Positions 1-4,830 of a DNA stretch of 5,925 nucleotides are shown here, in pieces (the first letter of the stretch is position 1; each line of letters starts with the position of its first letter). The stretch lies in contig DASYAN010000371.1 of assembly GCA_036501345.1 (NCBI GenBank), positions 1-5,925 of the forward strand, in the 5' to 3' direction. The position numbers and the translations under genes are program-made. Below the pieces are notes generated by a model. The model was not told the origin of the DNA, made no database searches, and was given only the letters and a program-made list of their open reading frames with translations. The DNA is from DASYAN01 sp036501345 (lineage in GTDB: Bacteria; Chloroflexota; Ktedonobacteria; Ktedonobacterales; Ktedonobacteraceae).

Positions 1-2
1 AA

Positions 3-101
3 GAAATCGTCGAGTTGCATGAAGGCCGCATCTGGTGCGAATCTGAACTGGGTAAGGGCAGTACGTTTTTTGTGGAGCTGCCACTTCGCAATAATGAATA
101 A
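3..101 (+). CDS. Sensor histidine kinase, C-terminal end only (partial)
   Basis: The first 32 codons of the window, in the frame starting at base 3 and ending at TAA 99–101, encode the extreme C-terminus of a two-component histidine kinase. The visible segment reads HEGRIWCESELGKGSTFFVELPL. This is the last part of the HATPase_c ATP-binding domain: the G2-type glycine box (GKGSTF) followed by the final beta strand (FFVELPL). In this family that box closes over bound ATP during autophosphorylation. The protein ends nine residues after the FFVEL strand begins to close, so there is no receiver domain after the catalytic domain. The sensor part, the phospho-accepting His box and any partner regulator lie outside the window, so the signal and target are unknown. 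The family assignment is firm despite the short length; the exact subtype is not. Confidence 0.85.
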   Translation, partial: EIVELHEGRIWCESELGKGSTFFVELPLRNNE

Positions 102-135
102 AAGCTCCCGAACCAAAATCCGGTTAAAGTGGGAG
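98..135 (-). terminator. Possible weak intrinsic terminator of the HNH gene
   Basis: Read on the minus strand, downstream of the HNH stop codon, CTCCC (135–131) pairs with GGGAG (109–105), and AACC (125–122) pairs with GGTT (114–111). A 5-to-1 asymmetric internal loop separates the two helices. The stem is followed by CTTTTATT, a broken U-rich tract. The same sequence on the + strand has no T-run, so it would serve the HNH gene rather than the kinase. The stem is imperfect, so this is only a candidate. Confidence 0.35.
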
Positions 136-156
136 TACTGAAGCGTGAATGTGTAA

Positions 157-870
157 CTATTCAACTCCTCTGGCTCGCCACCAGTCGCCTCCGCGCTCAA
201 AGGTCTTGATGCGATGACAATTTGCACAACGTACCTCGCACTTGGCAATTTCAGCCTCGATAATAGACCAGTTTCGGCCTTGAGTGAGTAAGCGGGATAT
301 ATTAGCCATCTTATGGCCTTGTACATGGTCAAATTCGAGTAGACGAATATCTCTTTCGCCACAATCAACACAGGAGTGGGTCGATAGGTAGGTATGCATC
401 ATTTGATAACTTCTGGTTTGCTGTTGATTATGCTGGAGGCTACGCCAATTTCTATTGTGTTTAAAGGTCTTGATACGATGGCAGTTTGCACAACGTACCT
501 CGCACTTGACAATTTCGGCCTCGATAGTAGACCAGCTGAAGCCTTGTCTAAGTAAATCAGATATTTCACCAGACTTTTGTCCATAGACGTGATCAAATTC
601 GAGAAGGCGTATGTCTGTCTGACCGCAATCGACACAAGGGTGCGTGGAGAGGTGAGCATAGAGTCGGGGTTTATTTTCAATAAGTATCTGAGTTTTGCGA
701 ATACGAGAGCGGTCTTGATAAGCCTGTTTGTTGTTTTGGTAGTGGAGCTTACTAAGTGCTGATTGGCAGTACTTGCAACGTTTCATACGAATGCCACGAT
801 CCTTAGTATTCCCATCGAAAATCCTTCTCTGCGTCGCGCTCCAATTCGCAATGGAACAGGCCTTTTTCAC
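157..870 (-). CDS. Zinc-binding HNH-type protein with tandemly duplicated HNH domain
   Basis: A 237-residue protein with a GTG start at 870, supported by an AGGAAGGA ribosome site 8 nt upstream. Residues 32–35 (CKYC) and the basic stretch to about 70 resemble the N-terminal part of small 'CxxC … CVDCG … LEFDH … CANCHR' HNH proteins. The HNH module itself occurs twice, at residues 74–136 and 162–224, exactly 88 residues apart, with 49 of 63 positions identical. Each copy keeps the likely zinc cysteines (C79/C82 and C127/C130; C167/C170 and C215/C218), the Asp-His of the LEFDH motif (D93-H94; D181-H182) and the final CHR histidine (H131; H219). The family fold is that of metal-dependent nucleases, so DNA nicking or cleavage is possible. 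Activity and target are inferred, and such stand-alone proteins are often only called HNH endonuclease-like. It stands alone between a kinase and a tRNA unit, and nothing nearby shows a mobile element or defence partner. Single-domain relatives are about 100–170 residues, so this one is enlarged by duplication. Confidence 0.8.
   Translation of the reverse strand: MKKACSIANWSATQRRIFDGNTKDRGIRMKRCKYCQSALSKLHYQNNKQAYQDRSRIRKTQILIENKPRLYAHLSTHPCVDCGQTDIRLLEFDHVYGQKSGEISDLLRQGFSWSTIEAEIVKCEVRCANCHRIKTFKHNRNWRSLQHNQQQTRSYQMMHTYLSTHSCVDCGERDIRLLEFDHVQGHKMANISRLLTQGRNWSIIEAEIAKCEVRCANCHRIKTFERGGDWWRARGVE
199..270. repeat. Direct repeat, copy 1 (3' part of second HNH domain)
   Basis: This segment matches 463–534 base for base except for six differences, all of them transitions. 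It encodes residues 201–224 of the HNH protein. Four of the six changes are silent and two change an amino acid (I/T and A/V). The similarity continues with more differences to about 387 at the same 264-bp offset and with no insertions or deletions. This shows an in-frame duplication of one domain. Confidence 0.85.
463..534. repeat. Direct repeat, copy 2 (3' part of first HNH domain)
   Basis: Partner of 199–270 at a constant offset of 264 bp (88 codons); it encodes residues 113–136 of the HNH protein. The wider, more diverged repeat continues to about 651. The most conserved part covers the second half of the domain, including the CANCHR zinc/catalytic motif. Confidence 0.85.
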
Positions 871-878
871 AGCAAGGT

Positions 879-886
879 TCCTTCCT
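879..886 (-). promoter_or_regulatory. Ribosome binding site fixing the GTG start of the HNH gene
   Basis: On the minus strand AGGAAGGA (886–879) sits 8 nt before the GTG at 870. The next in-frame candidate, the ATG at 786 (just before CKYC), has only a distant AAGGA about 15 nt upstream. The GTG is therefore the better start. Confidence 0.7.
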
Positions 887-906
887 GACTTGACTCTCTT
901 GCCTTA

Positions 907-933
907 ATTTTATAGAGAGTTGGGAGCTATCAA
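907..933 (-). promoter_or_regulatory. Weak candidate promoter of the HNH gene
   Basis: On the minus strand TTGATA (933–928) and TAAAAT (912–907) are separated by 15 bp, shorter than the usual 17. They lie about 20 bp upstream of the ribosome site. They are the best sigma-70-like pair in the HNH leader, but the short spacer makes this tentative. I see no other clear signal in the rest of 934–1048. Confidence 0.3.
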
Positions 934-1048
934 CAGGGACCGTATCTATCAGCGCAATCTCGAATGTCGCTGTTGTAGACGAGCAGATCGGAATAACTAG
1001 TACTCTTAATGAAACTATAACATTGAGGTACGATACAGTAAAGCAGAT

Positions 1049-1081
1049 AAAAAAACTCCTGAACTGCGATAGTTCAGGAGT
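1049..1081 (-). terminator. Intrinsic terminator of the tRNA-Ser/tRNA-Trp unit
   Basis: A perfect 11-bp stem, AGTTCAGGAGT (1071–1081) against ACTCCTGAACT (1055–1065), encloses the 5-base loop GCGAT. On the minus strand the stem runs straight into a run of seven T (1055–1049). It begins 7 bp beyond the 3' end of tRNA-Trp, so it ends the tRNA transcript before the HNH gene. Confidence 0.92.
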
Positions 1082-1087
1082 CTAGGG

Positions 1088-1160
1088 CAGGGGTGGCAGG
1101 AATTGAACCCGCAACCTTCGCTTTTGGAGAGCGCTGCTCTGCCAATTGAGCTACACCCCT
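1088..1160 (-). tRNA. tRNA-Trp (anticodon CCA)
   Basis: A 73-nt cloverleaf on the minus strand. The acceptor stem AGGGGTG/CACCCCT has seven Watson-Crick pairs, the D stem is GCTC/GAGC, the anticodon loop CTCCAAA carries CCA, and the T arm is GCGGG-TTCAATT-CCTGC with one G·T pair. The discriminator base is G, as expected for bacterial tRNA-Trp. The first anticodon-stem pair (27–43) is a G·A mismatch. The 3' flank reads CCC after the discriminator, so the CCA tail is not encoded and must be added by nucleotidyltransferase. It is the second gene of a two-tRNA transcript, 46 bp after tRNA-Ser. Confidence 0.95.
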
Positions 1161-1206
1161 AGGATTCCATTATGTATTGAATTGACTTTCCTACAATATC
1201 TAGAAC

Positions 1207-1296
1207 TGGCGGAGAGAGTGGGATTCGAACCCACGGAAGAGTTTCCCCTTCAGCGGTTTAGCAAACCGCCGCACTAGGCCACTATGCGACCTCTCC
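1207..1296 (-). tRNA. tRNA-Ser (anticodon GCT), CCA encoded
   Basis: A class II tRNA on the minus strand, 87 nt plus an encoded CCA at 1209–1207. The acceptor stem is GGAGAGG/TCTCTCC with one G·T at the inner end. The anticodon stem-loop is GCGGT-TTGCTAA-ACCGC with anticodon GCT, reading AGC and AGT. The variable region is 18 nt and forms its own GAAG/CTTC arm, typical of tRNA-Ser. The T arm is GTGGG-TTCGAAT-CCCAC and the discriminator is G. It is the first gene after the promoter at 1372–1400. Confidence 0.95.
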
Positions 1297-1352
1297 TGAA
1301 TAATGCTTGGAGTCAATCCATTGGGTCTGACTCTAAGTGCTATGCCTTTTAA

Positions 1353-1492
1353 TCACAGCACCACGCTAAGAATGATAACAGAACATACCATGATTGTCAA
1401 TATATTTTCGCTGTGATTTATAAGCTCTGCAATTAAGCATTCTCTTCTTGCAAGGCTAAATCGCTAAAAGGCTCTTTGATCTATTTCACAGC
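1353..1492. repeat. Three scattered copies of TCACAGC around the tRNA promoter
   Basis: TCACAGC lies at 1353–1359 and 1486–1492, and its reverse complement GCTGTGA lies at 1410–1416. The first two form a 9-bp inverted repeat (AATCACAGC 1351–1359 / GCTGTGATT 1410–1418) centred on the spacer of the tRNA promoter. The last two form a 10-bp inverted repeat (TTCGCTGTGA 1407–1416 / TCACAGCGAA 1486–1495). They could be regulator half-sites or chance; function is not shown. Confidence 0.4.
1372..1400 (-). promoter_or_regulatory. Sigma-70-type promoter of the tRNA unit
   Basis: On the minus strand a consensus TTGACA -35 box (1400–1395) and a TATCAT -10 box (1377–1372) are separated by the ideal 17 bp. 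Transcription would start near 1365, giving a leader of about 70 nt before tRNA-Ser. Nothing else upstream competes with it. Confidence 0.8.
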
Positions 1493-1647
1493 GAACTTTA
1501 TATGATCGGTGTGAATGGGGGGAAATTCCTGGAAAGGAAGACTGGTACCTTCAGCGAATTCAGGCTACCATTGAAGCAGGATTATCTCCACTCACACCAA
1601 CTGCTTTAGCATACATGATAAGAGAGGTTTTTTCTAGGGGAAAATAG
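1480..1647 (+). pseudogene. Small unrecognised reading frame without a start, possibly frameshifted
   Basis: This frame is open from 1480 to TAG 1645–1647 and encodes a peptide that looks like real protein: …EIPGKEDWYLQRIQATIEAG and then SPLTPTALAYMIREVFSRGK, with two amphipathic helices and a basic end. I do not recognise the family. No ATG, GTG or TTG occurs in this frame upstream of the conserved-looking part. An ATG at 1502–1504 is out of frame, and one extra G in the six-G run at 1517–1522 would join it to this frame as a 48-residue product. It could therefore be a gene broken by loss of one G, a sequence error, a remnant, or chance. There is no clear ribosome site before 1502. A possible promoter (TTGATC 1476–1481, 17 bp, TATATG 1499–1504) overlaps that ATG, which argues against the ATG being used. 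Confidence 0.3.
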
Positions 1648-1696
1648 GACATCTTGAGAGAAAAGTGAGCCAATTTATTGGGTAGCTCTGCCATTA

Positions 1697-1726
1697 TTGA
1701 CAAGGGCAATAGCTATTTGCTATACT
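1697..1726 (+). promoter_or_regulatory. Promoter of the XRE regulator gene
   Basis: A consensus TTGACA -35 box (1697–1702) and a TATACT -10 box (1721–1726) are separated by 18 bp. The start of transcription would be near 1733, about 28 nt before the ATG. The -10 box and the start site lie inside the inverted repeat at 1709–1745, so a protein bound there would block polymerase. Confidence 0.82.
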
Positions 1727-1745
1727 GTTTATAGCAAATAGCTAT
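1709..1745. promoter_or_regulatory. Perfect 16-bp inverted repeat: probable autoregulatory operator
   Basis: ATAGCTATTTGCTATA (1709–1724) is followed after 5 bp (CTGTT) by its exact reverse complement at 1730–1745. Each arm contains the 8-bp palindrome ATAGCTAT, and the pentamer ATAGC/GCTAT recurs several times in both orientations. This would suit binding by one or more dimers of an HTH protein. The site covers the -10 box and the transcription start of the gene that encodes an HTH regulator 16 bp downstream. Self-repression by that regulator is the natural reading, but this is inference. I found no second copy of the whole site elsewhere in the window. Confidence 0.8.
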
Positions 1746-1748
1746 GAT

Positions 1749-1755
1749 GGGGGAG
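1749..1755 (+). promoter_or_regulatory. Ribosome binding site choosing ATG 1761 for the XRE gene
   Basis: GGGGGAG ends 5 nt before the ATG at 1761. The GTG at 1755, two codons upstream in the same frame, shares its first base with this site and so has no room for it. ATG 1761 is the better start. Confidence 0.75.
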
Positions 1756-1760
1756 TGAAG

Positions 1761-2267
1761 ATGAATCTAGCGGAGAAGATTAAACATTTGCGCGAGATAG
1801 AGGGTGAACTGCGAGGATTAAACCGACCAATGACCCAGATGGAAATTGTCAAGGCTATGCAAGAAGAGTTGGGCGAAAGTATTAGTCAGGCGTATATGTC
1901 TCAATTAGAAAGCTCGAAACGCCTACATCTTACTGCGTCAAGCCGCAGCTTGTTGGCCCGCTTCTTCAAGGTTCATCCTGGTTATCTGGTCAGTGATCCA
2001 CCAGACTATAGCACGGACTTACTAAGCGATATGGGACAAGATACAGATCGGTTTAGGACATGGCTCATCGCCAATGCTGTGGAATGGCGCTCTGAGCCAG
2101 CACTTCACGATCTATTGGAGTTTCTGGCCCAATCCAACGACCCACGTCGCTATCTCGAAGGTTTTCGTAGCTTAATACGGCTGTCTGTAGAAGAACTCGA
2201 AGCTATCGTTGACGCGTTGACTAAGGCAGAAGAGGTTGATGAGGCCACACCAGATCACGTATTGTAA
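1761..2267 (+). CDS. XRE/EspR-like helix-turn-helix transcription regulator
   Basis: A 168-residue DNA-binding protein. Residues about 4–75 form an XRE-type helix-turn-helix domain of the longer kind seen in EspR-like proteins. The segment after MTQMEIVKAMQEEL carries the turn and probable recognition helix (ISQAYMSQLESSKR, 41–54), followed by a helix with ARFFKVHPGYL that closes the domain. Residues 80–168 form an acidic, helical C-terminal part with no enzyme motif, probably for dimerisation. There is no membrane segment or metal-binding cluster, so any signal it senses is not visible. Its own promoter overlaps a perfect inverted repeat, suggesting self-repression. It lies 105 bp upstream of the NfeD–flotillin genes in the same direction. 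No terminator is evident between them, so it may be transcribed with, and control, the membrane genes. The family call is solid; the target genes are inferred. Confidence 0.8.
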   Translation: MNLAEKIKHLREIEGELRGLNRPMTQMEIVKAMQEELGESISQAYMSQLESSKRLHLTASSRSLLARFFKVHPGYLVSDPPDYSTDLLSDMGQDTDRFRTWLIANAVEWRSEPALHDLLEFLAQSNDPRRYLEGFRSLIRLSVEELEAIVDALTKAEEVDEATPDHVL

Positions 2268-2293
2268 TTTTGGAGTACGATCTCGTTTTCTTT

Positions 2294-2311
2294 AGTATGA
2301 TACTGCGCAGT
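2294..2311. repeat. Overlapping short palindromes upstream of the NfeD gene
   Basis: AGTAT-G-ATACT (2294–2304) overlaps the perfect 10-bp palindrome ACTGCGCAGT (2302–2311), giving two dyads that share ACT. A TATGAT that could be a -10 box lies at 2296–2301, but I see no fitting -35 box. This may be an operator or promoter region for the NfeD gene, or chance. Confidence 0.3.
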
Positions 2312-2358
2312 CGGCTTTTGCGACGCAAGGGTAGTGTCTCGTCGAGTCAATAGTCAAA

Positions 2359-2365
2359 GAAGGAG
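2359..2365 (+). promoter_or_regulatory. Ribosome binding site choosing ATG 2373 for the NfeD gene
   Basis: GAAGGAG lies 7 nt before the ATG at 2373. The GTG at 2334 in the same frame would add 13 mostly Arg/Ser residues before the membrane segment and has no comparable site, so the ATG is preferred. Confidence 0.8.
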
Positions 2366-2372
2366 CAGGGCT

Positions 2373-3146
2373 ATGGCAACTGATCCACTTTCATTGGCAT
2401 TTATCGGCTGTTTTCTTATTGGGTTACTCTTTCTACTGATCACTTCCTTTACTGGGCCTAATGCTACCCAGCATATGGGTGGCGCAGGGCACATGCATGC
2501 GCTTCATCCGGGTGGACATGTCGGAACTACTGGCGGCGCGGCCCACCATGGGCCTAGCGCCATGCAGGCGCAGCAGGGTACATCAGCCGGAGGCTCGTGG
2601 CTGCTTGGCTACCTTAATCCCATGTCTCTTGCACTCTTCCTGATTGGGTTTGGCTTCCTTGGTTACATCTTCCACAACGCAATGGCCTCTCTTGCTCTCC
2701 AGTTTACCTTTGCAATAGCTGGTGTGGGAGGCATTATTCTCGCGCTTGTCTTTCTTGTCTTGCTTAGCCGTATCTTCGGCGATAGTGAGGGTGCTACCGT
2801 GCAAGATGTATCAGACCGCACAGGCCTATTAGGCAAGGTGAACATGGCCATTCCACAGAACAGTATTGGCGAAATCACCTACATCTCTCCCGGAGGTATG
2901 CGTAAAAGCATTCCGGCACGCAGTCTAGACGGGCAGCGACTAGAGCGAGATCAAGAAGTTGTTGTCGTCAACTATCAAAACGGCATTGCTGAGGTCGATA
3001 CCTGGGACCACTTCATTAATCAGGAAGGAACAGGTATCACTGAAGGCTCTCAGGCTGATCAATTGGTAGCGAAACAAGCGTTACTTGACAAATCAGGCAA
3101 AACTGATGAAGCGTATAATATACGCGAAGAATCTCAAAAGGAGTGA
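2373..3146 (+). CDS. NfeD-like membrane protein with His-rich loop (flotillin partner)
   Basis: A 257-residue integral membrane protein of the short NfeD class that lacks the ClpP-like protease domain. Residues 7–26 form a first membrane span. Residues about 31–74 form a Gly/His/Met-rich loop with seven histidines (34, 40, 42, 45, 49, 58, 59). Two further spans lie at about 77–100 and 105–134. Residues about 143–213 form the NfeD OB-fold (from VQDVSDRTGLLGKV to GIAEVDTWDHF), followed by a charged tail. In YuaF–FloT and YqiJ–YqiK pairs this class works beside a flotillin at the membrane, the OB-fold acting as a soluble interaction domain. Its last two codons (AAG GAG) double as the ribosome site of the flotillin gene, whose ATG follows the stop after 6 bp, so the two are very probably translated together. 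The His-rich loop is not a usual part of the family and may bind metal ions; this is inference. Confidence 0.85.
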   Translation: MATDPLSLAFIGCFLIGLLFLLITSFTGPNATQHMGGAGHMHALHPGGHVGTTGGAAHHGPSAMQAQQGTSAGGSWLLGYLNPMSLALFLIGFGFLGYIFHNAMASLALQFTFAIAGVGGIILALVFLVLLSRIFGDSEGATVQDVSDRTGLLGKVNMAIPQNSIGEITYISPGGMRKSIPARSLDGQRLERDQEVVVVNYQNGIAEVDTWDHFINQEGTGITEGSQADQLVAKQALLDKSGKTDEAYNIREESQKE

Positions 3147-3152
3147 AATACT

Positions 3153-4715
3153 ATGAATCTAGTTTTACTCATCCCGACAGGAATTGTTGGTCTCCTCATC
3201 GTATTCTTTATATGTTTTCGCGTCTATGGTGGTCTCCTGCGTAAAGTTGGACCTAACCGAGCCTTGATTGTTTATGGCAAAGGAGGCACGAAGGTTATCA
3301 CTGGAGGTGCTGAATTTGTGGTTCCTCTGCTGCAACGGGCCCAGGAATTCTCCCTTGAATTGATGTCCTTTGATGTTGCTCCACGGCAGGTTCTCTACAC
3401 CAGCCAGGGGGTAGCAGTCAACGTTGAGGCTGTCACCCAGATTAAAGTGCGCTCAGATGAGCAAAGCATCAAGGTGGCTGCTGAGCAGTTCTTAAGCAAA
3501 AGCCAGGATGAACGCGAAAACCTGATCCGTCTGGTGATGGAAGGTCACCTGCGTGGTATCGTCGGCCAGCTTACCGTTGAAGATCTCGTCAAGGATCCTG
3601 AGAGCATGGGCGCAAAAATGCTCGGGACTGTCACCCCTGATATGCAGAAAATGGGTCTGGCAGTGATTTCCTTCACCATTAAGGATGTACGCGACGAGAA
3701 CGATTACATTACCAATATGGGGCGTCCACAGATTGTAGAAAATCGTAAGCAAGCTGACATTGCCACAGCCCTGACCCAGCGTGATACACAAATCCAGCAA
3801 GCTAATGCTACCCGTGAAGCAGCCATAGCCCGCTCAAAGGCAGATCAAGAGCGTGTGAAGGCTGAAGCGGAATCCCAGGCGCTGCAGGCTGAAGCCCAAC
3901 GTAATTTAGCCCTAAAGAAAGCTGCATTCGATGCCGAGGTGAAAAAGCAGCAGGCTACTGCGGACAAAGCTTATGATATCCAGGCCAATGTAACACAACA
4001 GCAAGTTGTTACCGAAGCAGTGCGTGTCACCGAGGCCGAAAAGAATGCTCAGATCAAAGTGCAGCAGGCCGAGATCGAGCGCCGTGAGTTAGAGTTGCAA
4101 GCCACCATTCAGAAACCAGCTGAGGCTGAACGGCGACGTGTCGAAACAACTGCTGAAGCTGAACGTCAGCGTCTGATCTACGAGGCACAAGGGCAGGCCG
4201 ATGCCCTCAAGGCACGAGGTCTTGGTGAAGCTGAAGCTACCAGGGCACGTGGTCAAGCTGAGGCTGAGATCATCAAAGCACGCGGTCTCGCCGAGGCCGA
4301 AGTCATCCTCGCCAAAGGTCAAGCCGAAGCCGAGGCCATGAAAGTCAAAGCCGCAGCATTCCACGAATATAACCAGGCGGCTGTGCTTGATAAGCTGCTC
4401 ACTGGTATGCCAGAGATGGTTCGGGCGATTGCAGAGCCTCTGTCAAAAGTGGATGGCATTACAATCGTCTCTACTGGTTCTAATGGAAGTGATGGACTTG
4501 GTGCTAGCCGTCTGACCAATGATATTACGAACATAGCGGCTCAGGTACCGGCCCTTTTCGAATTGCTCAGTGGAATGCGCATAAGCGATCTCATGAAGCG
4601 TGTGCCAGGTTTGTCAGGGCAGGAAGTCGAAGGTAGCGCAAGTCCTGATGGGGCCAAGGCAAATGGCGCAAATGGCGTAGCCAGCACAAGTGAGCTGGGT
4701 GGCAAAGACAAGTAG
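3153..4715 (+). CDS. Flotillin-like SPFH-domain membrane scaffold protein
   Basis: A 520-residue flotillin of the FloT/YuaG/YqiK type. Residues 4–24 form the N-terminal membrane anchor. Residues about 30–195 form the SPFH (band 7) domain, beginning KVGPNRALIVYGKGG and including the EDLVKDPESM region. Residues about 197–402 form a long Glu/Ala/Gln-rich coiled coil, within which 353–396 are four exact 11-residue repeats of the form xA(R/K)GxxEAExx. Residues about 403–485 are the flotillin C-terminal segment (FHEYNQAAVLDKLL, then a helix ending LMKRVPGL), followed by a loose Gly/Ala/Asn/Ser tail. Flotillins assemble into large membrane rings or microdomains that influence membrane fluidity and the placement of other proteins. 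The AAGGAG site at 3138–3143, inside the NfeD gene, gives the ATG at 3153 a 9-nt spacer. Length and domain order fit the family (about 500 residues). The gene symbol is left blank because floT and yqiK are both possible labels. Confidence 0.92.
   Translation: MNLVLLIPTGIVGLLIVFFICFRVYGGLLRKVGPNRALIVYGKGGTKVITGGAEFVVPLLQRAQEFSLELMSFDVAPRQVLYTSQGVAVNVEAVTQIKVRSDEQSIKVAAEQFLSKSQDERENLIRLVMEGHLRGIVGQLTVEDLVKDPESMGAKMLGTVTPDMQKMGLAVISFTIKDVRDENDYITNMGRPQIVENRKQADIATALTQRDTQIQQANATREAAIARSKADQERVKAEAESQALQAEAQRNLALKKAAFDAEVKKQQATADKAYDIQANVTQQQVVTEAVRVTEAEKNAQIKVQQAEIERRELELQATIQKPAEAERRRVETTAEAERQRLIYEAQGQADALKARGLGEAEATRARGQAEAEIIKARGLAEAEVILAKGQAEAEAMKVKAAAFHEYNQAAVLDKLLTGMPEMVRAIAEPLSKVDGITIVSTGSNGSDGLGASRLTNDITNIAAQVPALFELLSGMRISDLMKRVPGLSGQEVEGSASPDGAKANGANGVASTSELGGKDK
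4209..4340 (+). repeat. Four 33-bp coding repeats (11-residue units) in flotillin
   Basis: These encode residues 353–363, 364–374, 375–385 and 386–396: KARGLGEAEAT, RARGQAEAEII, KARGLAEAEVI and LAKGQAEAEAM. The Gly recurs every 11 residues exactly, and EAE is kept in all four. An 11-residue period is the hendecad pattern of a slightly right-handed coiled coil, different from the usual seven-residue heptad. Confidence 0.85.
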
Positions 4716-4723
4716 TCGATAAA

Positions 4724-4751
4724 GTGGGGTGGGCTTGCTCGCCTACTCCAC
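4724..4751 (+). promoter_or_regulatory. Stable hairpin between flotillin and PspA genes
   Basis: GTGGGGTGGGC (4724–4734) pairs with GCCTACTCCAC (4741–4751) over 11 bp, two of them G·U in RNA, around the 6-base loop TTGCTC. It begins 9 nt after the flotillin stop. No T-run follows, so it is not a standard intrinsic terminator. It may protect the upstream mRNA 3' end or reduce read-through into the PspA gene. Confidence 0.45.
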
Positions 4752-4801
4752 CTACCCTACGGAAGCGATAGACCCTTTTATAGGTAACCTGTGTAGTAGC
4801 G

Positions 4802-4825
4802 GATAATAGACGCGGGTACCGGGGG
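4802..4825 (+). promoter_or_regulatory. Weak start signals upstream of the PspA gene
   Basis: GATAAT (4802–4807) resembles a -10 box, but the region 17 bp upstream (TATAGG) is not a good -35, so a separate housekeeping promoter is doubtful. GGGGG (4821–4825), 5 nt before the ATG, is the only ribosome site and is weak compared with the other genes here. An alternative sigma factor cannot be judged from one sequence. Confidence 0.25.
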
Positions 4826-4830
4826 CATAA

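Noticed and set aside
199..655. Possible repeat array or CRISPR from the similar blocks in this region
   Set aside because: There are only two copies, long and in phase with the reading frame, and both encode a protein domain. It is a domain duplication, not an array.
577..762. A + strand frame of 61 codons inside the HNH gene, and a minus-strand one at 399–680
   Set aside because: Both overlap the well-supported HNH gene in other frames, lack good ribosome sites, and their proteins show no domain pattern.
894..1085. A + strand frame open for about 63 codons (…VAVVDEQIGITSTLNETITL…)
   Set aside because: It has no ATG or GTG and its only TTG is late, no ribosome site, and it runs through the tRNA terminator. 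It is most likely chance or untraceable debris.
157..1296. Possible integrated element next to the tRNA genes (HNH gene beside tRNA-Trp/tRNA-Ser)
   Set aside because: I found no integrase and no repeated tRNA 3' end downstream, and the tRNA unit has its own intact promoter and terminator.
4089..4534. Minus-strand frames within the flotillin gene
   Set aside because: They arise from the Glu/Ala-rich repeated codons of flotillin read backward; composition is Ser/Leu/Phe-rich with no family motif.
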